Source of the DNA: Ktedonobacterales bacterium
GTDB taxonomy: Bacteria; Chloroflexota; Ktedonobacteria; Ktedonobacterales; JADMIN01
Length of the DNA: 7,176 nt
Direction: 5' to 3'
NCBI GenBank assembly: GCA_015478575.1
Contig: JADMIN010000119.1
Location: forward strand, 1 to 7,176
This document shows positions 1 to 6,904 of this stretch, one piece after another (within the stretch, counting starts at the first letter, position 1; each line of letters begins with the position of its first letter). A program made the position numbers and the translations under genes. The notes under the pieces were generated by a model, which saw nothing but the letters and a program-made list of their open reading frames with translations, did no database searches and was not told the DNA's origin.

Positions 1-1130
<1,130 letters not shown>

Positions 1131-1135
1131 GATTT

Positions 1136-1142
1136 CCCCTCC
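1136..1142 (-). promoter_or_regulatory. Ribosome binding site of pyrG
   Basis: Minus-strand GGAGGGG; its GGAGG core lies 7 nt before the ATG of pyrG. It supports the ATG at 1130 as the start. Confidence 0.8.
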
Positions 1143-1250
1143 GCGCACGTTTCCCAGCGCGCCACGCGCCGCACAACACATTTCAGGCCACTGCCCCGCG
1201 CTTGCGCCACCGCCTCGTGGTGGCCCCTTCCCGCTCTGCTGGCACTTCCC

Positions 1251-1295
1251 AAAAGAGAGGGGCTGGGTTCCCCGCCTCCGGGCCCAGCCCCCTTT
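1251..1295 (-). terminator. Intrinsic terminator after the metallo-hydrolase gene
   Basis: On the minus strand a nine-pair GC-rich stem (GGGGCTGGG at 1283-1291 as read in complement, pairing with 1259-1267) closes a 15-nt loop and is followed by TCTCTTTT. The stem begins just after the hydrolase stop codon at 1300, so it most simply ends that transcript before pyrG. The U-rich tail exists only in the minus direction. The loop is larger than usual, which lowers certainty somewhat. Confidence 0.7.
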
Positions 1296-1299
1296 CCGT

Positions 1300-1947
1300 T
1301 CAGCCTCGATATTGTAGGAGCGCTACCTGCGTTTCCGGTGGCAGGCTCGCCTGTGTGACCGCGAGCTTCTGGAGCGGCTCTAGCGTCTCGACACCCATCT
1401 CGCGCAAGAACTTCTCGACCGGATCGAGCGCGGAGCCATTGGGCTTGTAGGCCGGCGTGGCATAGTGCATCGGCACGACGATGCGCGGCTCCAGTTGGGC
1501 GACCACCTGGGCGGCGACCTCCGCATTCAGCGCGTTGCCGCCCCCCACGGGAATGAGCAGCACATCCGCGCCGCTCAGCGCCTCTTGCGCGCGCTCATCG
1601 AGCGGCGCGCCCACGTCGCCGAGATGGCAGATATGCAGATCATCTATCGTGATGAGATACGCCGTGTTGCGGCCGAGCTTCGCGCCGCGCTCTTGGTCGT
1701 GGTAGGTCTGCACGCCGGTGATCAGCACTCCACTGATTTCATACTCGCCTGGTCCATCCACCACTCGTGGCTCGCCGCCCACCGCCTTGGCATGATTATG
1801 CCCCTCATGTTGGTGGCTAATGGTGACGATATCGGCGGTGATGCGAGAGAGGGAATAGCCCGTCGCGGGCGCGGGAGGGTCGGTGATCAGCGTGGCATCT
1901 TTGCCACGCAGGCGGAAGCAGGAGTGCCCCAGCCAGCTCAATTCCAT
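1300..1947 (-). CDS. Metallo-beta-lactamase-fold hydrolase, UPF0173/YtkL-like
   Basis: A 215-residue cytoplasmic protein of the small single-domain metallo-beta-lactamase superfamily (Lactamase_B_3 type); the substrate is unknown. It opens MELSWLGHSCFRLRG, the typical first strand with the conserved WLGHSCF. The metal motif reads SHQHEGHNH (H45, H47, H50), so the usual HxHxDH aspartate is glycine 49. Later ligands are in place: CHLGD (H108, D111) and VPMHY (H161). The motif GPGEYEISGVLITG (65-78) is typical of this group. The ATG at 1947 is chosen because homologous proteins start there and AAGGGG lies 10 nt upstream; an in-frame GTG at 1980 would add 11 residues but has no ribosome site. It has its own candidate promoter and a terminator, so it is probably monocistronic. 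There is no signal peptide or membrane segment. Confidence 0.88.
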   Translation of the reverse strand: MELSWLGHSCFRLRGKDATLITDPPAPATGYSLSRITADIVTISHQHEGHNHAKAVGGEPRVVDGPGEYEISGVLITGVQTYHDQERGAKLGRNTAYLITIDDLHICHLGDVGAPLDERAQEALSGADVLLIPVGGGNALNAEVAAQVVAQLEPRIVVPMHYATPAYKPNGSALDPVEKFLREMGVETLEPLQKLAVTQASLPPETQVALLQYRG

Positions 1948-2032
1948 GGTCGTCTTGCCCCTTGGTGGCCCCAGCAACACAAGTGGGCGGGGTGCATTCA
2001 GCGCATCCGCCGCAAGCCCCGCCCTTCGAAAT

Positions 2033-2061
2033 AGTGTACCATACGCGGCTGCCCCCTACAA
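2033..2061 (-). promoter_or_regulatory. Candidate sigma-70-type promoter of the metallo-hydrolase
   Basis: On the minus strand, TTGTAG (2056-2061) is separated by exactly 17 nt from TACACT (2033-2038). Matches to consensus are moderate (3/6 and 4/6) but the spacing is ideal and it lies in an AT-richer spot of an otherwise GC-rich gap. Transcription would start near 2026, giving a leader of about 80 nt before the ATG at 1947. Confidence 0.45.
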
Positions 2062-2077
2062 GGGCGTAGCCCATCTC

Positions 2078-2119
2078 GCGCATGCGGCCCGCCTGCCTCA
2101 GCCGAGGGGCCGCATGCGC
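2078..2119. repeat. 13-bp perfect inverted repeat (hairpin) downstream of E2
   Basis: Arms GCGCATGCGGCCC (2078-2090) and GGGCCGCATGCGC (2107-2119) are perfect reverse complements around a 16-nt loop. It lies 67 nt past the E2 stop codon and upstream of the hydrolase promoter. No T-run follows on either strand, so it is not a classical intrinsic terminator. It may stabilise the 3' end of the E2 operon mRNA or act as a U-tract-independent terminator; that role is inference. Confidence 0.6.
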
Positions 2120-2138
2120 CGCGGCACGAGGGCGCGCG

Positions 2139-2194
2139 GCGTCTTCCTACAGCGTCTTCCTACAGCGTCTTCCTACAGCGTCTTCCTACAGCGT
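2139..2194. repeat. 13-bp tandem repeat array, 4.3 copies, across the E2 stop
   Basis: Four perfect head-to-tail copies of CTTCCTACAGCGT (plus strand, 2143-2194) are preceded by a partial GCGT (2139-2142). On the minus strand the unit reads ACGCTGTAGGAAG. The first unit supplies the last codons and TAG stop of the E2 gene (2186-2188); the rest is in the 3' untranslated region. Identical copies suggest recent slippage expansion. There are no spacers between the units. Confidence 0.95.
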
Positions 2195-3574
2195 CATCGC
2201 CATGGGCTGCTCTAGCAGGCGCTTGACCTCGCGCAGGAAGAGCGCCGCCTGCGCGCCATCAATCGCGCGGTGATCCACCGAGAGCGTGACCTTCATGCGG
2301 TCACGGATAACGACGTGGCCATCCTCCACCACCGGCGTCGGCACGATGGCCCCCACCGCCAAAATGGCGGACTCCGGTGGATTGATCACCGCCGTGAACT
2401 CCTCGACCTCATACATGCCCAGGTTGCTCACGCTGAAGGTGCCGCCTTGGAACTCCTCCGGCTTGAGCTTGCCCGCGTGGGCCGCCTCCACCAGCCGACG
2501 CGACTCACGGGCGATGGCCAGCGGGCCGCGCGTATCAGCGTCGCGCACCACTGGAACGATCAGCCCTTGCTCCAGCGCCACCGCGATGCCGATATTGATG
2601 TGTTTCTTGAGGAGCAGCCGCTCACCATCGAAGGAGACATTGATCGCTGGATGGCGCGTCAGGGCCACCGCTACCGCCTTCACGATCAGGTCAGTGAAAC
2701 TGATCTTGATCGGCTGCGGCAGCGCCTCCGCATAGGCGTTGGCGCGCGCGCGGAACTCCGCGAGCGGTGTCGTATCAATGGCCATTGTCACATAGAAGTG
2801 CGGGGCCGCTTGCATGCTCTGTTGCAGGCGCCGGGCGATGGTCTTGCGCATCGCCGAGAGCGGCACCGCCTCCACCTCCTCGCCGGGGGTCACGGCGGCC
2901 ACCACCGGCGGCGCGGGGATGGGAGCGGGCGGCGCCACTGGCCGTGGCGCGGCATGCCGCTGGGTCAGATAGGCCTCGACATTCTCGCGGAGAATGCGTC
3001 CACCAGGGCCGGTGCCCTGGATGCGCGCATAATCGAGCTGGTGCTCCTGAGCGATGCGCCGCGCGATGGGGCTGATGAAGGTGCGTCCGCCGGTCTCCGC
3101 CGCGGGGGCGAGGTGGCCATTGGGGGCCGGGGCGGCGTAGGCGCCCGCGCCGACGGGCTGTGGCGGTGGGGTGCTTGCGCTCGATACGGGTGGCTCGGCG
3201 CGCGTGTGGCCCGCCGCGGTGGCTGGCTGGGCGACGGCTTGCGGCGTCAGGTGGCGCGGCGCGGTCTCGGCCTGGTCATCCGGCTCAGGGGCCGTGCGCC
3301 GCGCTCCGCCATCAGCATACTCGGCGGGCAGCGGCTCATCGGGTGCGCCGACCAGCGCGATAGGCGCGCCAACCGGCACCGATTGGCCGACGGCCACGAG
3401 GATCTTGCGCAGCGTGCCAGCGGCAAAGGACTCGGCCTCGATGTTGACCTTCTCGGTCTCGATCTCGGCAAGCGCCTCGCCCTTCTCAACGAGATCACCT
3501 TCACGCTTGTGCCAACTGAGGATCTTGCCCTCTTCCATGGTATCGCCCATTTTGGGCATCACGACCGTTTGCAC
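2186..3574 (-). CDS. pdhC: Dihydrolipoamide acyltransferase (E2) of a pyruvate-dehydrogenase-type complex
   Basis: E2 forms the core of the complex: it takes the acyl group from E1 on a lipoyl arm and passes it to CoA. The 462-residue protein has one lipoyl domain (about 1-78; lipoylated lysine 42 in ETEKVNIE), an Ala/Pro-rich flexible linker (about 79-164), a peripheral subunit-binding domain (about 165-203, FISPIARRIAQ to GGRILRENVEAYL), a second short Pro/Ala linker, and a catalytic domain from about 235. The catalytic motif is DHRAIDG (H435, D439), and SNLGMYEVEEF is typical of acetyltransferases. Start: a GTG at 3574 with AGGAAGGA 9 nt upstream, matching the family start VQTVVMPKMG; an upstream ATG at 3646 would overlap E1beta and lacks support. 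The gap to E1beta is only 16 nt, so translation is probably coupled. Pyruvate is the likeliest substrate; acetoin or branched-chain use cannot be excluded. Confidence 0.94.
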   Translation of the reverse strand: MQTVVMPKMGDTMEEGKILSWHKREGDLVEKGEALAEIETEKVNIEAESFAAGTLRKILVAVGQSVPVGAPIALVGAPDEPLPAEYADGGARRTAPEPDDQAETAPRHLTPQAVAQPATAAGHTRAEPPVSSASTPPPQPVGAGAYAAPAPNGHLAPAAETGGRTFISPIARRIAQEHQLDYARIQGTGPGGRILRENVEAYLTQRHAAPRPVAPPAPIPAPPVVAAVTPGEEVEAVPLSAMRKTIARRLQQSMQAAPHFYVTMAIDTTPLAEFRARANAYAEALPQPIKISFTDLIVKAVAVALTRHPAINVSFDGERLLLKKHINIGIAVALEQGLIVPVVRDADTRGPLAIARESRRLVEAAHAGKLKPEEFQGGTFSVSNLGMYEVEEFTAVINPPESAILAVGAIVPTPVVEDGHVVIRDRMKVTLSVDHRAIDGAQAALFLREVKRLLEQPMAMTL

Positions 3575-3583
3575 GCGAGATCG

Positions 3584-3591
3584 TCCTTCCT
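3584..3591 (-). promoter_or_regulatory. Ribosome binding site fixing the GTG start of E2
   Basis: Minus-strand AGGAAGGA, 9 nt before the GTG at 3574, overlapping the last base of the E1beta stop codon. It decides for the GTG over the in-frame ATG at 3646. Confidence 0.75.
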
Positions 3592-4592
3592 CATGAGCGC
3601 ACGCCGGCGCGCGCTGGCACAACCGCCTTGACGGCGGCGACGACATCGCTGTGCGAGGGCAGCGCCGCGCGCTCTAGCACCTTGGAGTATGGCATCGGCA
3701 CATCCTTGCCGGTCACGTGGCCGATGGGCGCGTCCAGCCAGTCGAAGGCGTACTCATAGATGAGCGCGGCGATCCCCTGGCCCGTGCCGTAATACTTCCA
3801 GCCTTCCTCGGCGATGACCGCGCGGTTGGTCTTGCGGATCGAATCGAGCACGAGGTCCAGATCAATGGGGCGAATGCAGCGCAGGTCCAGCACCTCGGCC
3901 TCGATGCCCTCCCGCGCTAGCTCTTCCGCCGCCTGCATGCAGATATGCACCATGCGCGAGAATGTCACCAGCGTGATGTCGCGGCCCTCGCGCTTGATCT
4001 CGCCGCGGTCCAGCGGGATGGTGTATTCGACGCCCTCGTCAGGCACCTCGCCCTTCACGCTGTAGAGCAGCTCATGCTCGACGAAGAGCACCGGGTCATC
4101 GTCGCGGATGGCGGACTTGAGCATGCCCTTGGCATCGTAGGGGGTGGCGGGCATCACGACCTTCAGGCCAGGGATGTGCGCGTACCAGCTCTCGAAGAAC
4201 TGTGAGTGCTGCGCGCCACGCTGGGCGCCGCCCCCGCCTGGCATGCGGATCACGAGCGGCATCGTGGGCTGCCCGCCAAACATGTAGCGGAACTTGGCCG
4301 CGCTGTTGACGATTAGGTCGCTGGCAAGCAGGCTAAAGTTCATCGTCATCAACTCGGCGATGGGCCGCAGTCCACCGAGCGCCGATCCGACGGCCGTGCC
4401 AATGATGACCTCCTCGGCAAGGGGCGTATCTCGCACGCGCTTCTCACCGAATTCCTCGATCAGGCCCTTGGTGACGGAGTAGGTGCCGCCGTATCCGGCG
4501 ATGTCCTCACCCAAAATGTAGACGCGCCCGTCTCGCCGCATCTCGTCGCGGATGGCCTCACGCAGCGCGTCACGATAAGTAATGGTCCGCAT
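3591..4592 (-). CDS. pdhB: Pyruvate dehydrogenase E1 component, beta subunit
   Basis: The beta subunit of the thiamine-diphosphate-dependent, heterotetrameric E1 that decarboxylates the 2-oxoacid and acylates E2. In the 333-residue product MRTITYRDALREAIRDEM is the usual N-terminus. GEDIAGYGGTYSVTKGL and DTPLAEEVIIG follow; E60 is expected to be the glutamate that activates the cofactor. RMPGGGGAQRGAQHSQ carries the conserved active-site histidine H129. The C-terminal transketolase domain includes LRCIRPIDLDLVLDSI and EEGWKYYGTGQGIAALI. Length is normal for the family (about 325-335). An in-frame ATG at 4628 would add 12 charged residues and sits inside a 7-bp hairpin; the ATG at 4592 fits the family better, though its upstream GAGAGAAG is a weak ribosome site. 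It lies 86 nt after E1alpha and 16 nt before E2 in one operon. Confidence 0.94.
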   Translation of the reverse strand: MRTITYRDALREAIRDEMRRDGRVYILGEDIAGYGGTYSVTKGLIEEFGEKRVRDTPLAEEVIIGTAVGSALGGLRPIAELMTMNFSLLASDLIVNSAAKFRYMFGGQPTMPLVIRMPGGGGAQRGAQHSQFFESWYAHIPGLKVVMPATPYDAKGMLKSAIRDDDPVLFVEHELLYSVKGEVPDEGVEYTIPLDRGEIKREGRDITLVTFSRMVHICMQAAEELAREGIEAEVLDLRCIRPIDLDLVLDSIRKTNRAVIAEEGWKYYGTGQGIAALIYEYAFDWLDAPIGHVTGKDVPMPYSKVLERAALPSHSDVVAAVKAVVPARAGVRS

Positions 4593-4621
4593 GGCTCGTC
4601 TTCTCTCTTTATCCCGTTCTC

Positions 4622-4643
4622 GCGGCATGGTAGCAGATGCCGC
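4622..4643. repeat. Small hairpin in the E1alpha-E1beta spacer
   Basis: GCGGCAT (4622-4628) and ATGCCGC (4637-4643) form a perfect 7-bp stem with an 8-nt loop. In the minus-strand mRNA it buries the alternative upstream ATG of E1beta (4626-4628), which favours the ATG at 4592. No T-run follows, so it is not a terminator. Confidence 0.5.
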
Positions 4644-4678
4644 CCTTCACCCACGCGCGGTGGGGCAGGTGGGCCAGG

Positions 4679-5716
4679 TCACTCGCGCGGAGTGCTCGGC
4701 TTGGTGCGCCAGGCGATGGCGCCGCGCCCATCCACCGTCACGTCGTGATACAGCTCATCCTCCGACGGCATCGGGCTTTCCTCAGCGAAGCGCGCGCACT
4801 CTTCCACCAGCGCGTCCGCCTTCTCGTTGTGGGCGCGGATCTCCTCGTCGCGGATGAGGCCTTGCTCCTTGAGCTTCCGCTCGAAGAGGGCGATGGGGTC
4901 GCGTGTCGTGCGCCACTGCTTCTCCTCGTCGCGCGTGCGATAGGCGGCGGGATCCGCCATCGAGTGGCCGCGGAAGCGGTAGGTGACCGATTCGATCAGT
5001 GTCGGGCCGTTGCCGCTGACCGCGCGCTCGCGCGCCTGGAGCATCGCCTCGCGCACCTCGAAGACATCCATGCCATCCACCCGCGCGTAGGGCATGCCAT
5101 ACGCGGCGGCGCGCGGCTCCAGCGAGGAGACTGACCACGCCTTGTGAACGGCCATGCCCATCGAGTACTGGTTATTCTCGCAATAGAAGACGACGGGCAG
5201 TTTCCAGAGCGCGCAGAGGTTCAGCGCCTCATGGAACGCGCCCTCATCCACCGCGCCGTCACCGAAGAACGCCACGGCCACGCGCCGCTCCTCTAGATAT
5301 TGGATGGAGAACCCGAGGCCGGTGGCGATGGGAAGCTGCGCGCCGACGATGGCCTGGCCACCGATGAGGTGGTGCTCGCTGCTATACATGTGCATCGAGC
5401 CACCTTTGCCCTTGCTGCACCCTGTCGCCTTGCCAAACAGCTCCGCCATAACCTGCCTGGGGTCGAGGCCCTTCAGGATGGCATGCCCATGCTCACGGTA
5501 GCTGCTGACAATATAATCTTCCGGTCGCAGCGCCGAGATGGCGCCCATGCCGCTGGCCTCCTGGCCGATGTAGAGGTGCAGAAAGCCACCGATCTTGCCC
5601 AGGGTGTATTCCTCGGCGGCCTTCTCCTCAAAACGCCGAATGAGCACCATCTCGTAGTGCATCGTGAGCAGTTGCTCGCGGCTCAATCCGGCCACTGCCA
5701 CATCCCGAATGGCCAT
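4679..5716 (-). CDS. pdhA: Pyruvate dehydrogenase E1 component, alpha subunit
   Basis: The catalytic alpha subunit of the thiamine-diphosphate E1, partner of the beta subunit encoded next. Of 345 residues, LSREQLLTMHYEMVLIRRFEEKA is the typical N-terminal helix; GGFLHLYIGQEA and YREHGHAILKGLDP follow. SKGKGGSMHMY precedes the cofactor motif that starts GDG (152-154) and ends ENN (180-182). YRFRGHSMADP (246-256) is the active-site loop, and the YRTRDEE that follows is typical of PDH alpha chains. The overall pattern is closer to pyruvate than to branched-chain dehydrogenases. Start: the ATG at 5716 has GGGGAGGAG 9 nt upstream and gives a normal length. The same frame is open to 6091, and an ATG at 5911, also with a good ribosome site, would add 65 residues; this is unresolved. 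It is the first gene of the E1alpha-E1beta-E2 operon; no clear promoter was recognised. No E3 gene is adjacent. Confidence 0.94.
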   Translation of the reverse strand: MAIRDVAVAGLSREQLLTMHYEMVLIRRFEEKAAEEYTLGKIGGFLHLYIGQEASGMGAISALRPEDYIVSSYREHGHAILKGLDPRQVMAELFGKATGCSKGKGGSMHMYSSEHHLIGGQAIVGAQLPIATGLGFSIQYLEERRVAVAFFGDGAVDEGAFHEALNLCALWKLPVVFYCENNQYSMGMAVHKAWSVSSLEPRAAAYGMPYARVDGMDVFEVREAMLQARERAVSGNGPTLIESVTYRFRGHSMADPAAYRTRDEEKQWRTTRDPIALFERKLKEQGLIRDEEIRAHNEKADALVEECARFAEESPMPSEDELYHDVTVDGRGAIAWRTKPSTPRE

Positions 5717-5725
5717 GCTGTCTGT

Positions 5726-5734
5726 CTCCTCCCC
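5726..5734 (-). promoter_or_regulatory. Ribosome binding site for the short E1alpha start
   Basis: Minus-strand GGGGAGGAG, 9 nt before the ATG at 5716. It is strong, and favours initiation there even if a longer form also exists. Confidence 0.7.
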
Positions 5735-5867
5735 GTCCAGCGGACGGGATGCGCGTCGCCTGGACGCGGATGTCGCGCGGCGATTGGCCAGCGCGCCCCG
5801 CCGCTCTTCGGCGGAGTCTGACGCGGCATTCCGCGCCGTGAAGCTCTTCCCCATGACGATATCGCCG

Positions 5868-5887
5868 CTGAGGGCATCTCCCCTCAG
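5868..5887. repeat. Short inverted repeat in the divergent region
   Basis: CTGAGGG (5868-5874) and CCCTCAG (5881-5887) form a perfect 7-bp stem around a 6-nt loop, between the two candidate E1alpha starts. It could be an mRNA hairpin in the E1alpha leader or a dyad operator; nothing in the sequence decides between these. Confidence 0.45.
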
Positions 5888-5984
5888 TTTCGCTTCATCC
5901 TCGACCCCCATTGCCTTTGCCTCCACACAAGACGAGTGGCTCATCTCCCACGGCCACGTCACCAGGGAAGGGGGGCCTGCTCTT

Positions 5985-6013
5985 TTGACGCGCGGCGGCG
6001 CCAGCGGTATCAT
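5985..6013 (+). promoter_or_regulatory. Strong sigma-70-type promoter of the ferredoxin gene
   Basis: TTGACG (5985-5990), exactly 17 nt, then TATCAT (6008-6013): five of six matches in each box. Transcription would begin near 6020, giving a leader of about 70 nt to the ATG at 6090. The leader start is a GC-only tract rich in GCGCGC. This is the best promoter in the window. Confidence 0.75.
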
Positions 6014-6072
6014 GCCGACAGGCGCGCGGGCGCGCGGCATCCGCGACGCGCGCCAGACGAAAGCCCCTGGTG

Positions 6073-6080
6073 AGAGGAAG
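6073..6080 (+). promoter_or_regulatory. Ribosome binding site of the ferredoxin
   Basis: AGAGGAAG, 9 nt before the ATG at 6090. It decides for this ATG, although the frame stays open upstream. Confidence 0.7.
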
Positions 6081-6089
6081 CGTTGCGCC

Positions 6090-6335
6090 ATGACCTATGT
6101 CATCTGCCAGCCCTGCATCGGCGTGAAGGATGCCTCCTGTGTGGATGTCTGCCCGGTGGATTGCATCCACGCCCGCGAGGAGGACGAGCAGTACGCTATT
6201 GACCCTGACGAGTGCATTGACTGTGGCGCCTGTGAGCCAGCCTGCCCCGTAACCGCCATCTTCGAGGAAAGCGCGGTGCCCGCCGAGTGGCGCCGGTTCA
6301 TCAGCCTCAACGCGGCGTACTTTGGCCGCCAATGA
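6090..6335 (+). CDS. 7Fe-type ferredoxin ([3Fe-4S][4Fe-4S])
   Basis: An 81-residue soluble, acidic, low-potential electron carrier. It begins MTYVICQPCIGVKDASC and has two cluster motifs. The first is C9-x7-C17-x3-C21-P, lacking the CxxCxxC of a classical 8Fe ferredoxin. The second is C42-x2-C45-x2-C48-x3-C52-P. By analogy with Azotobacter FdI and Thermus ferredoxins, C9, C17 and C52 would bind a 3Fe-4S cluster and C21, C42, C45 and C48 a 4Fe-4S cluster; C6 and C25 are additional cysteines. The C-terminal VPAEWRRFISLNA helix is typical of this group. It has a strong promoter and stands alone, divergent from the PDH-type operon and convergent with secG. Its redox partner is not shown by the sequence. 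No plus-strand terminator with a T-run is visible before 6430. Confidence 0.93.
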   Translation: MTYVICQPCIGVKDASCVDVCPVDCIHAREEDEQYAIDPDECIDCGACEPACPVTAIFEESAVPAEWRRFISLNAAYFGRQ

Positions 6336-6430
6336 GCGCGCCTCGCGCCCTCGAACGCGCCGACACGCGCGCATGCGCCGCACGCCTGATGGTGCGTACG
6401 ACTCACGTGGCCCCGCCTATTTCCCCCAAC

Positions 6431-6460
6431 AAAAAGCCCGACCTCCGCGGAAGTCGGGCC
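6431..6460 (-). terminator. Intrinsic terminator of secG
   Basis: GCCCGAC (6436-6442) pairs with GTCGGGC (6453-6459) around a 10-nt loop. On the minus strand the stem is followed by TTTTTGTT, the expected U-tract. It lies about 150 nt past the secG stop. In the plus direction no T-run follows, so it would end ferredoxin transcripts poorly. Confidence 0.85.
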
Positions 6461-6578
6461 TCATCGCTCGGCTTGTGGATCGCCCCGGTATTCGGCGTTC
6501 GACGACGCTGCCAGCGCCGAGTGCGCTGTAGCTGTACTGATGCCCACGCGCTGTGTGCGCGAGCGTTGTTCAGGTGCG

Positions 6579-6602
6579 ATTGAGACGGCTATTGAGACGG
6601 CA
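6579..6602. repeat. 12-bp tandem duplication downstream of secG
   Basis: ATTGAGACGGCT (6579-6590) is followed directly by ATTGAGACGGCA (6591-6602), 11 of 12 bases identical. It lies in the secG 3' untranslated region. Confidence 0.7.
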
Positions 6603-6611
6603 CCAGCGGCA

Positions 6612-6857
6612 TTACTGGCTGGCGGGGATGGATGCCCCGATCACCGAGACGAGGCAGAAGACGATGACGAAGCCGATCGTCATGCGGAAGAGCAGGCGAT
6701 CAATGCCCCGCCGCGTCTTGAAGACCGTGCCCGTGCCACCGAAGACGCTGCCCAGCCCGGCGCCGCGCGCCTGGAACAGGATCGAGACCGTCAGCGCGAT
6801 GCCCAAAATGATCTGGATAATCTGAAAGTACGTCCGATAAGGAGTCAAGAAGCCCAC
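6612..6857 (-). CDS. secG: Protein-export translocase subunit SecG
   Basis: SecG is the small auxiliary membrane subunit of the SecYEG channel. The 81-residue product has two predicted membrane helices, about residues 10-29 (YFQIIQIILGIALTVSILFQ) and 60-77 (TIGFVIVFCLVSVIGASI). The family signature ARGAGLGSVFGG (30-41) lies in the loop, followed by the conserved TRRGIDRLLFR. Start: the GTG at 6857 has GAGGG 7 nt upstream and gives the usual family length of 75-80. The in-frame ATG at 6938 would add 27 polar residues and has no ribosome site. It is transcribed alone from a candidate promoter near 7038-7066 and ends at a clear terminator. It is convergent with the ferredoxin. Confidence 0.93.
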   Translation of the reverse strand: MGFLTPYRTYFQIIQIILGIALTVSILFQARGAGLGSVFGGTGTVFKTRRGIDRLLFRMTIGFVIVFCLVSVIGASIPASQ

Positions 6858-6864
6858 GTCACCG

Positions 6865-6869
6865 CCCTC
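6865..6869 (-). promoter_or_regulatory. Ribosome binding site fixing the GTG start of secG
   Basis: Minus-strand GAGGG, 7 nt before the GTG at 6857. It favours this start over the upstream ATG at 6938 and the nearby in-frame TTG. Confidence 0.65.
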
Positions 6870-6878
6870 GTTTCCGCT

Positions 6879-6904
6879 GCTCTTCTCGCGCGCTCTTCTC
6901 GCGG
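6879..6904. repeat. 13-bp tandem duplication in the secG leader
   Basis: GCTCTTCTCGCGC (6879-6891) is followed directly by GCTCTTCTCGCGG (6892-6904), 12 of 13 bases identical. It lies just upstream of the secG ribosome site. The unit length equals that of the array at 2139-2194, but the sequence is unrelated. Confidence 0.75.

Larger units (their letters stand above)
5717..5911 (-). other. Possible N-terminal extension of E1alpha, or its leader
   Basis: The E1alpha frame continues upstream without a stop. An ATG at 5909-5911 is preceded by GGAGG (5920-5924) with 8-nt spacing. The 65 codons have about 77% G or C at third positions and mostly purines at first positions, as expected of coding DNA here. 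The peptide would be charged, Ser/Ala/Arg-rich and low in hydrophobics (for example RRATSASRRRASRP), so probably disordered. It matches no domain I recognise. Alternatively this is an untranslated leader with chance openness in GC-rich DNA. Confidence 0.4.
6336..6611. other. Convergent intergenic region between ferredoxin and secG
   Basis: This 276-bp gap holds the secG terminator (6431-6460) and a 12-bp tandem duplication (6579-6602). I see no tRNA, small RNA or credible short gene in the rest. The open frames crossing it lack a recognisable protein and run antisense to secG. Confidence 0.6.

Noticed and set aside
1207..1223. CCACC/GGTGG stem in the pyrG leader
   Set aside because: A 5-6-bp stem is expected by chance in DNA this GC-rich and nothing else supports a role.
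1251..1295. pyrG attenuator of the Bacillus type (CTP-sensed poly-G slippage)
   Set aside because: The hairpin directly follows the hydrolase stop codon and lacks a pyrimidine-rich 5' strand that slipped G residues could pair with; no pyrG promoter upstream of it is visible.
2139..2194. CRISPR-like array
   Set aside because: Units are 13 bp and directly adjacent with no spacers, and there are no cas genes.
2270..3631. A 453-codon open frame on the plus strand, antisense to E2
   Set aside because: It is a GC-rich shadow: the opposite strand has unmistakable lipoyl, subunit-binding and catalytic domains, and the antisense product resembles no protein I know.
3575..3646. Upstream ATG start for E2 at 3646
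   Set aside because: It would overlap the end of E1beta by more than 50 nt and add 24 residues absent from the family; the GTG at 3574 has the ribosome site.
5821..6089. An E1alpha-operon promoter on the minus strand
   Set aside because: I found no pair of -35/-10 boxes with acceptable match and spacing, so none is annotated.
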